From IMG/VR virus record IMGVR_UViG_3300032235_000198, positions 1 to 41,735 of that record: DNA of 41,735 nt; one strand, given 5' to 3'. The translations under genes were made by a program, and so were the position numbers. The notes under the pieces are model-generated. The model was not told the DNA's origin. It saw only the letters and a program-made list of their open reading frames with translations, and made no database searches. Numbering within the stretch: the stretch's first letter is position 1; each line of letters starts with the position of its first letter. This stretch comes from a virus. Positions 1 to 5,516 of the stretch are shown here, piece by piece.

Positions 1-123
1 CGCCAGCTGCGCTGCTTGTTCGCGCTTCACCTCAGCCTTCAGTTTGCCCTCAAGCGCAATCAGGTCCGCCATTTCGTACTTCTTCAGGCTGCGCGTGCCG
101 ATCTTGTACTCCTGCACCACGCC
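1..123. repeat. Terminal direct repeat, left copy (circular join)
   Basis: The first 123 bases are identical to the last 123 bases (41613-41735). A reading frame continues through the join, so this is best read as the overlap of a circularly closed assembly rather than a biological repeat. The physical ends of the packaged DNA cannot be read from it. A true short terminal redundancy in the virion is less likely because the repeat lies inside a coding sequence. Confidence 0.95.
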
Positions 124-522
124 GCCGGAGACGATCGCGCGGATCGCCGCCTGCACCGCCTCAAGATCCTTTTGTGCCTGCGAACGGCCGTCGAATGCCG
201 CCGGCTGGCCGGTGTAGCTGAGCCCGGCCAGCACCTGCAGCTGTCCGGCGCCCAGCGTGTGATGAACGCCGCTTTTGCGCGCTTCCGCTTGCCAATACCA
301 CTGGCCGGTCTCAAACCCGGCGCTGGTGGCCTGCGCGATCGTGAACTCCCACCCGCTGCCGTAGGCCGTGCCCACCACCGTCGCGCCTTCGTGGTTGGTG
401 TTGGTGCGCAGGTAGTAAGTCAGCGTCCAGCTGCTATCGATCGCATTGCCGAGGTTGTCGCGGCCCGCAACGTCCCGCCACTTCACCGTGTCACCGGCCC
501 TGATTTGCGCGGGGATGTTCAC
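1..522 (-). CDS. gpW-like head-tail joining protein, 5' part (continues across the circular join)
   Basis: This is the N-terminal part of a 188-residue protein that starts at a GTG five bases after the large-terminase stop. It runs off the left edge and ends at 41568 in circular coordinates. Residues 1 to about 110 look like a small beta domain (MNIPAQIRAGDTVKW..., then a Tyr/Trp-rich stretch). From about residue 112 the protein resembles lambda gpW, the small joiner that binds the portal after packaging: a helix with ...KDLEAVQAAIRAIVSGG, a beta hairpin, then SLKKYEMADLIALEGKL. Lambda gpW is only about 68 residues, so the N-terminal extension is extra. Its place between large terminase and portal is the place of lambda W. 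The GTG start is chosen because it follows the terminase stop directly and no ATG precedes the conserved part. The gpW assignment is by motif and synteny. Confidence 0.8.
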   Translation of the reverse strand, partial: MNIPAQIRAGDTVKWRDVAGRDNLGNAIDSSWTLTYYLRTNTNHEGATVVGTAYGSGWEFTIAQATSAGFETGQWYWQAEARKSGVHHTLGAGQLQVLAGLSYTGQPAAFDGRSQAQKDLEAVQAAIRAIVSGGVVQEYKIGTRSLKKYEMADLIALEGKLKAEVKREQAAQLA

Positions 523-526
523 GGCC

Positions 527-2401
527 TCACCAGCTGGTAGCGAACGCAGGCGCTTTGCCCTTGCCCGATCTTAGCTGCGGCTTAGCCGCACCATCAGCTG
601 CCTTCTGCAGCCTTGCTTCCAGCTGATCCCAGATCGTTCTGCGGTCATACCGCGAATAGAGCCGATTTAACCCCGCATAGGCATAGACCAGGCAATCCAG
701 CGCCTCGTTACGCGCGCTTGGCTTCTTCACCCACTCCCTCACGGGGAAGCCCTTCACGTACCGCAGCGCCTGCTTCTCAGCCGTCAGCTGCTCGAAATAC
801 TCCCCACCCGTCTGCGCGTGGAAGTGCAGGTAGCCCTCGCCGGGTTCGTTGTGCTTCAACCTGCCGAACAGCGTGGTCTTGATCGTGTCGCCACCCACCG
901 GCCACACCTGCGCACCGCGCTTCAGCGTCTGCCCCTTGGCGTTGATGTCCACCTTGCCCGGCTTGCCGATCGGCGGCTTGCCCCGCTGGCTCTGACCCTT
1001 GATCGCGATCACACCCACACCAGCGCGCTCCCTTGCGTACTGGTACACCTCCGCCGTCGCGTGGCCGCCGGAGTCCACCGCCACCACATCCGCACGCAGC
1101 TTGCCGCCGCTCGCGTGCTCCCATTCGTGCAGCACCAGCAGATCGAGCTGCTTCCACACCTCCGCCTGGCACGGGTCGCCCGCGATCTCCTGGTGGTCGA
1201 TCAGCCAGCCCTCCTCGCCGCGGCCCCAGCCCCACACGCTCACCGCCAAGCGATCACCGGCCGAGCCACCACCGCCCTGCACGTCAACGCCGATCGTGAC
1301 CGTCAGCACCGCTTCGGGCAGCTTGCCGGCCAGATAGGGCTCACAGCGCTCAAGCAGCGTGCTCGCGCTCACCTTGCTGGCGAAGTCCTCCTCCCACGTC
1401 TCCGCCAGCCGGGTGTTGACGAAGCTCTTCAGCATCGGCGCATCCGACTTCGCCCGCAGGAAGTCGTCCACCATGTCCGCCCAGCTCAGCCAGCCCAGTG
1501 GGCTGTAGAGCCCCGATAGCTGGAAGCCAGCCGTCTTGCCATCGCTCGGTGCCGTCGCGCGCCATTCACCCTGCCGCAGCATCGCCGGCTTGTGGATCTC
1601 GGCGAAGCGCTCATGGCACGCCTCGCACTCGTAGACCGCCGTGCTCGGGTCGTTCTTCTCCCACTTCAGCTGCGGCCACTTCAGCCACTGCATCGCGCCA
1701 CAGCTCGGGCATGGCACGAAAAAGCGCCGCTGGTCGCTGCGTTCGTACTCCGCCTCGATCCGGCTGAAATCCTTCACGGTCGGTGTGCTGGTGAGCAGGA
1801 TCTTCCGCCGCGCAAACGTGGTCGCACGCTTCTCCGCCAGGCTCACCGGATCACCTTCGCCGTCCACATCAGCCGGGAAGGCGTCGATCTCATCCATGAA
1901 GATGTAGCGGCACGGGGTCGATCTCAGGCCTGTCGCACTGTTCGCACCCGTCAGCAGCATCATGCCGCCGGGGAACTCCTTCGCGAACATCGTGTTGCCC
2001 GAGTCGCGTGCCCGTGCCGGCGCGATCTTCTCCGTCAGCACCGGCGTCTCGCTGATCAGCGACTCAAGCCGCTGCTTGCTCAGCCTCTTGGCCATCTCCA
2101 CGGTCGGCTGCACCAGCAGCATCGGTCCCGGTGCGTGCGCAATCACGTAGCCCAGCCAGTTGCTGCCGCTCTCGGTCTTGCCGGTCTGCGCCGCGAACAT
2201 CATCACCACCCGCTGCACCGTGCTGGTGGTGCTCAGGCAGTCCATTGGCTCACGCAGGTACGGCGTCCGGTTGGTGCGCCACGGTCCAGGCTCCGCTGAG
2301 GCCTTGCTGCTCAGCCGCCGGTGCTTGTCAGCCCACACGCTCACCGTCAGTGGCGGCTCCGGCCGCAGCCCGTCCATGAAGGCCGTGCGCCAGACGCTCA
2401 T
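527..2401 (-). CDS. Terminase large subunit, GpA family
   Basis: This is the motor ATPase and nuclease that translocates and cuts phage DNA at the portal. The 624-residue length matches lambda gpA (641). Visible motifs are a Walker A-like AAQTGKTE near residue 70, a Walker B YIFMDEID near 166-173 and a coupling motif LLTSTP near 202. A zinc-binding pair CPSC (231-234) and CEAC (259-262), typical of GpA-type terminases, follows. Candidate nuclease aspartates are in GVDVQ (about 373), AVDSGG (about 443) and EALDCLVYAYAG (near 586). The start ATG overlaps the upstream methyltransferase stop as ATGA, indicating translational coupling. The gpW-like gene follows five bases after the stop. The family assignment is secure; whether packaging is cos-type follows from the family and is not proven here. 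Confidence 0.95.
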   Translation of the reverse strand: MSVWRTAFMDGLRPEPPLTVSVWADKHRRLSSKASAEPGPWRTNRTPYLREPMDCLSTTSTVQRVVMMFAAQTGKTESGSNWLGYVIAHAPGPMLLVQPTVEMAKRLSKQRLESLISETPVLTEKIAPARARDSGNTMFAKEFPGGMMLLTGANSATGLRSTPCRYIFMDEIDAFPADVDGEGDPVSLAEKRATTFARRKILLTSTPTVKDFSRIEAEYERSDQRRFFVPCPSCGAMQWLKWPQLKWEKNDPSTAVYECEACHERFAEIHKPAMLRQGEWRATAPSDGKTAGFQLSGLYSPLGWLSWADMVDDFLRAKSDAPMLKSFVNTRLAETWEEDFASKVSASTLLERCEPYLAGKLPEAVLTVTIGVDVQGGGGSAGDRLAVSVWGWGRGEEGWLIDHQEIAGDPCQAEVWKQLDLLVLHEWEHASGGKLRADVVAVDSGGHATAEVYQYARERAGVGVIAIKGQSQRGKPPIGKPGKVDINAKGQTLKRGAQVWPVGGDTIKTTLFGRLKHNEPGEGYLHFHAQTGGEYFEQLTAEKQALRYVKGFPVREWVKKPSARNEALDCLVYAYAGLNRLYSRYDRRTIWDQLEARLQKAADGAAKPQLRSGKGKAPAFATSW

Positions 2402-3396
2402 GCGAACAGGTCCTCTTGATGCGCCGCCGTCGTGTTGAGCCGCTTGCGTGCCGATTCCAAGTAAGCCGGGTCTCGCTCAATGCCGATGAACTGGCGACCC
2501 TCAAGCTTGCAAGCTTCACCAGTGGAGCCTGAGCCCATGAAGCAATCGAGCACTACAGCGCCAGGTTTTGTGCTGGCGGTGATGATGTGTCGCAGCATGT
2601 CCACCGGCTTCTCGCACGGGTGCTTGCCGGGGTAAGCCTTCACGGTGGAGAAATCCCACACGTCGGTGTAGGGCACGGCAGCTGACACCGAAAACGGGCG
2701 CCGCAGATAGTCGTACTCGCGCCGCAGATAGTCGCCGCCTGACTTGTTAAGCAGTTCTCGCATCGCCAAATAGTGCGCCTCTGTCGGCAGCTGCCATTGG
2801 CTCTGGCTGAAGTAGTGGCGTGACGCCATGCCACCCGGTGAAGGGCTGAAGCCACACGCAACGTTGGCAGCGATCTTGCCCGCTTGGTTCAGCATCCCAG
2901 CGCGCTCAAACTCTCCAGCGATGTAAGACCGCAGCGGCTCAAACAGAAACCCACGCAACTCATCGCACTTGGCCGCGTAGCCGGCCTCGCCCTTGGCAAT
3001 GTTGTCGGCTCCGTAGTGCTCCGCAAAGATGCACTCCTCCCACGGCGACAGGTAGGACCGCAGAGCCTCCTTCTCCGCCTTTTGGTGCCAGCCTGCGGCC
3101 TTTACCCAGCGGATGCGGTTCAGCACGTTGAACCGCCGGCTGATCTCCACCTCTACCCGTGCCGCCATCTTGGGTGACGCCCACACATAGAGGCTGCCGT
3201 TCGGCTTCAGCACACGGTGCCACTGCTCGCACAGCTGGCCAATCCACGCGATGAACTGATCCGCATCGTCCCACTGCCGGTCCCATGCTTCGCCCTTCAC
3301 GCGGAAGTAGGGAGGGTCTGTGACTATGGCATCCACGCTGCAGTCCGGCAGCTCGCGGAGCCGGTCGAGGCAGTCGCCGTGCAGCAGCTCGATCAT
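2398..3396 (-). CDS. Site-specific DNA methyltransferase (N6-adenine/N4-cytosine, DPPY first)
   Basis: A 332-residue SAM-dependent amino-methyltransferase. The catalytic DPPY motif is at residues 27-30, before the SAM-binding FMGSGSTG at 286-293, an order typical of beta-class enzymes. Between them is a large variable region that would hold target recognition. The C terminus has the usual GIERDPAYLESA segment. It sits inside the packaging operon, with ATGA overlaps to both the small terminase upstream and the large terminase downstream, so it is probably made late. No cognate restriction endonuclease lies next to it, so protection of phage DNA from host restriction is the simplest role; modulation of packaging or of the cos region is another possibility. 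The target sequence cannot be inferred from the protein. Confidence 0.93.
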   Translation of the reverse strand: MIELLHGDCLDRLRELPDCSVDAIVTDPPYFRVKGEAWDRQWDDADQFIAWIGQLCEQWHRVLKPNGSLYVWASPKMAARVEVEISRRFNVLNRIRWVKAAGWHQKAEKEALRSYLSPWEECIFAEHYGADNIAKGEAGYAAKCDELRGFLFEPLRSYIAGEFERAGMLNQAGKIAANVACGFSPSPGGMASRHYFSQSQWQLPTEAHYLAMRELLNKSGGDYLRREYDYLRRPFSVSAAVPYTDVWDFSTVKAYPGKHPCEKPVDMLRHIITASTKPGAVVLDCFMGSGSTGEACKLEGRQFIGIERDPAYLESARKRLNTTAAHQEDLFA

Positions 3397-3926
3397 CGCT
3401 CTGAGTCTGCCAGCGCCAGCAGCGCATCGCGGTGCTCATCGCTCAGCAGCTGGTGGATCACCGCAGGGTCGGTCTCACCCGCCAGCTGGTGCGACAGCCG
3501 GTCAGCCAGATTCGAGAGCGCCTCTCTCACGCTGCGTCCAATCTGGAACGCCTGCTTCTTCACCTCATCCGCTGGCACCAGCTCCTTGCGCTGCTGCGCC
3601 ACCTGCAGCTTCGCCAGCTCCGCCTGGTAGTGCTCCCGCCGTGCCCGGCTCTCATTCAGCTCGGGGATCGCATCATCCGGCAGCCGGTCGATCGCCTTGC
3701 GCAGCTCCACCGGCGTGCGCGGCTCCACCGGGTCCGGCTGGCTCACCTTCGCGTTGTGGGTCGCCTTGGTGTTCTTCCGCCACAGCTCGAGCGCTAGGTC
3801 GCGGTCCAGCCAGCGCTTGCCGTCCTTCTCCACAACAGCCGCACCGATGCGCGATCGAATCGCTGCAGTAACGGCAGCTTTCGAGCATCCCTTCAGCGCG
3901 GCGAACTCGGAAAACGTGACGAGCAC
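3393..3926 (-). CDS. Terminase small subunit, Nu1-like
   Basis: A 177-residue protein with an N-terminal helix-turn-helix (MLVTFSEFAALKGCSKAAVT, then RWLDRDLALELW). After it comes a charged, helical C-terminal half that would bind the large subunit. This is the layout of lambda Nu1 (181 residues), which recognises cosB and hands DNA to gpA. It starts with GTG; the Shine-Dalgarno in front is weak. The gene is immediately downstream of the 313-bp non-coding block with repeated CTCAGCG elements, the expected position for its binding sites, and overlaps the methyltransferase start by four bases. The assignment rests on synteny, length and the HTH. Confidence 0.85.
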   Translation of the reverse strand: MLVTFSEFAALKGCSKAAVTAAIRSRIGAAVVEKDGKRWLDRDLALELWRKNTKATHNAKVSQPDPVEPRTPVELRKAIDRLPDDAIPELNESRARREHYQAELAKLQVAQQRKELVPADEVKKQAFQIGRSVREALSNLADRLSHQLAGETDPAVIHQLLSDEHRDALLALADSER

Positions 3927-3948
3927 TAAGGTTTTCGGCTCTAGCGTT

Positions 3949-3970
3949 GGTTAACTCAGCCTAGTTAACC
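3949..3970. promoter_or_regulatory. Perfect 8-bp inverted repeat, candidate operator for the packaging operon
   Basis: GGTTAACT and AGTTAACC are exact reverse complements separated by six bases. The dyad lies 23 bp upstream of the small-terminase GTG. It is AT-richer than its surroundings and has no T-tract, so it looks like a protein-binding dyad rather than a terminator. No matching -10/-35 pair is obvious. Confidence 0.5.
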
Positions 3971-4145
3971 GCTTAACTCGTGGAGAGACTATGGCCTTTT
4001 GTCTCACGCTGAGTCCCGTTAGACACCGCTGAGACCTGACGCTAGCCGAAGCGCGGGGTTGCGAAATACCCTCGATCTGGGCGGTGGGGAGGACCCATGC
4101 GCCTCGACGCATACCCCGACCCCGGCAGCCCAAACCCCTTGCGGC

Positions 4146-4161
4146 GCAAGGGATCTCAGCG
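4146..4161 (+). repeat. 16-bp direct repeat, copy 1
   Basis: GCAAGGGATCTCAGCG recurs 84 bp away at 4230-4245. The second copy overlaps the stop codon of the gpZ-like gene. Both contain CTCAGCG and may be small-terminase binding elements. Confidence 0.6.
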
Positions 4162-4229
4162 ATGGGGGTGTGTGACGACATAACGATGCCGTGATCTCAA
4201 CATGGGTCGCAGTTGAGAACGCCTGCGCT

Positions 4230-4245
4230 GCAAGGGATCTCAGCG
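4230..4245 (+). repeat. 16-bp direct repeat, copy 2
   Basis: This is an exact copy of 4146-4161. It overlaps the 3' end of the leftward gpZ-like gene. The repeat lies at the far boundary of the candidate cos region. Confidence 0.6.
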
Positions 4246-4968
4246 CCTGCCCAGCTTGCGCTGCACCTCGGCCTCGTAGGCCTTGCGCACCTCGGCTGGC
4301 CATGCCTGCCCGAACGCCTTGGTGAGGATCTCGCGCACGGGGAACTGCGGGCGCCGCTGCTTGGGGTTGGGGTCGATGGTGAACACCCGCCGGGTGCTGC
4401 GCTCCAGCGTGGAGCTGCGGCTGATGAAGCCCTCCTTGCGCTCGAACACGGCCTTGATCGAGCTGCCCGGCTTGACCGGCCCGACGAAGTACTGGCCGCC
4501 GCCTTGGCGTGCCTGGCCGAGGATCGTGGCGTACTTGCTCAGCGAGACGTTGCCGGCTGCGTTGGTGAGGCCTGAGCCCTTGGCTGGCACCAGCACAGCG
4601 CCGGGCGCTTCACGGGCGATCTTGCTGGCTGCGAGGTCGGCGCCCTTGAGCTTCGGCGTGGTGCCCTTGACGATCGGCTGCAGGTAGCGCCCTGCCGCAT
4701 TGCCCCGGCCTTGGGGGTCAGAGCGGAAGCCCACCTCGGTCTCGAGGGTGTCCGGCCGTGCGAAGCGCACGTATGTGCCATTGATCGTCCAGCGGGTGGG
4801 CTGGTCGATGTAGCGAGGGGTCTGCTGCTTCAGCTCAGCCTGTGCAGCGCGAGCGGTGGCTGTGAGCGCCCTGGAGGTAGCGAAGCGCAGGTTCTGGTCC
4901 GTGAGCAGCGCCACGCGGCTCGAGAGCCGTTGCAGGTCGCTCTGAAGGTCGATGCGGACGGTTGCCAT
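4240..4968 (-). CDS. Minor tail protein Z-like
   Basis: A 242-residue protein resembling the lambda gpZ tail-completion family. The N-terminal part has the recognisable FATSRALTATARAAQAEL followed by QQTPRYIDQPTRWTINGTYV. A Gly-rich middle and a basic C terminus (...VQRKLGRR) follow. In lambda, gpZ helps finish the tail end that joins the head, and the gene lies between FII and U. Here it is upstream of the small terminase, separated from it by the candidate cos block, and is followed by no other tail gene. The rest of the head-tail joining genes lie at 37-38 kb. The family call is from the N-terminal pattern; the role is inferred. Confidence 0.65.
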   Translation of the reverse strand: MATVRIDLQSDLQRLSSRVALLTDQNLRFATSRALTATARAAQAELKQQTPRYIDQPTRWTINGTYVRFARPDTLETEVGFRSDPQGRGNAAGRYLQPIVKGTTPKLKGADLAASKIAREAPGAVLVPAKGSGLTNAAGNVSLSKYATILGQARQGGGQYFVGPVKPGSSIKAVFERKEGFISRSSTLERSTRRVFTIDPNPKQRRPQFPVREILTKAFGQAWPAEVRKAYEAEVQRKLGRR

Positions 4969-5018
4969 GGATCAAGGGTAGGGGCGGCAGCTTGGCCAGG
5001 CGAGTGGGAAGCGGTGAG

Positions 5019-5243
5019 CTAGCGGGAGGCCTGCCACTCCGCAACGGCCTGATCGAGCGCTGCCATTGCCCCGTCGCAGGCATCGAGGAACATCAGCCGA
5101 TGCCGCAGCGCCATGGCTGACCACTGTGAAGGCCAGCCGCGCTGGTTGGCGGCCACGTCGCGAAGAAAGTCCTGCGCGAGGTCACCGACGGGGTCGTTGC
5201 GATCCCGCTGCGCCTTGAGCCATGAGCCGAAGGATTGAGCCAT
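5019..5243 (-). CDS. YozE SAM-like fold small protein
   Basis: A 74-residue protein whose N-terminal half (SFGSWLKAQRDRNDPVGDLA, then QDFLRD) matches the pattern of the YozE_SAM_like domain, a small helical domain found in Firmicutes and phages. That family has no well-defined biochemical role. The start ATG is preceded by AGGATTGAGCC on the coding strand. It lies between the iteron-rich block next to the primase gene and the gpZ-like gene, so it may be the last early gene or the first late one. Confidence 0.6.
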   Translation of the reverse strand: MAQSFGSWLKAQRDRNDPVGDLAQDFLRDVAANQRGWPSQWSAMALRHRLMFLDACDGAMAALDQAVAEWQASR

Positions 5244-5516
5244 GAGTCGATCCGGTAGTGGCGGACGAAAGCAAATCTAGGGGGTGAAGGCAAGCAGAAG
5301 GCAAAAACCCAGTCGTGGCGGGGGTGAAGGCAAAACCCCCCATTTTTCCTCCATTCCCTACACACGTAGCGTTTCCCCTATCTGTGCCCCCTTACCCCTG
5401 TGATGTGATGTGATCTAGGGGGATTAGGGTTCAGGTAGGTATTGCAAGGGGTTTGGCCTTCGATTTGCCTTCGCCCCTGCCCTCGATCGAAGGCAAGTTG
5501 CCTTCGATTTTTGGGG
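5244..5516. other. Iteron-rich non-coding block: candidate replication origin
   Basis: This gap next to the primase-helicase gene carries GAAGGCAA at 5286-5293, 5297-5304, 5326-5333 and 5489-5496. The complement TTGCCTTC is at 5465-5472 and 5498-5505, with two further copies inside the primase 3' end (5564-5571, 5582-5589). Homopyrimidine/homopurine tracts (5334-5400, 5417-5431) and a triple TGTGA run (about 5400-5413) lie between them. Clustered short iterons beside a replication initiator gene are typical of phage and plasmid origins. No gene is convincing in this gap. Confidence 0.5.
5486..5508. repeat. Perfect 11-bp inverted repeat in the iteron block
   Basis: ATCGAAGGCAA and TTGCCTTCGAT flank a single G. 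The arms contain the iteron core. A T5 run follows on the plus strand, so as RNA it could also form a 9-bp stem with a five-base loop and act as a rightward terminator, although no rightward gene precedes it. Its position just past the primase stop suits either an origin element or a barrier. Confidence 0.6.

Larger units (their letters stand above)
3927..4239. other. Non-coding block upstream of the terminase: candidate cos region and late control region
   Basis: No convincing gene is present on either strand. Four copies of CTCAGCG or its complement CGCTGAG occur at 4007-4013, 4027-4033 (20 bp apart, same orientation), 4155-4161 and 4239-4245 (opposite orientation). The last two sit inside a 16-bp repeat GCAAGGGATCTCAGCG (4146-4161 and 4230-4245). 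A perfect 8-bp inverted repeat CCCTTGCG/CGCAAGGG with a one-base centre is at 4136-4152, and a shorter ATGCG/CGCAT dyad is at 4097-4112. In lambda the terminase binding and cutting sites lie just upstream of Nu1, so this is the best candidate for cosB/cosN. The cut site itself is not identified. Confidence 0.5.

Noticed and set aside
16-2438. Long rightward open frames across the terminase region (for example 16-540, 1592-2299)
   Set aside because: They mirror the GC-rich leftward terminase gene, have Arg/Pro/Ala-rich nonsense composition and no family pattern.
3951-4303. Possible leftward small proteins in the block before the small terminase
   Set aside because: Basic, low-information translations with no Shine-Dalgarno; the block's repeats and dyads are a better explanation.
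5430-5510. The inverted repeat near the primase end as a simple terminator of the primase gene
   Set aside because: The T-run is on the plus-strand side, so it would not terminate the leftward primase transcript; the iteron content is a better explanation.
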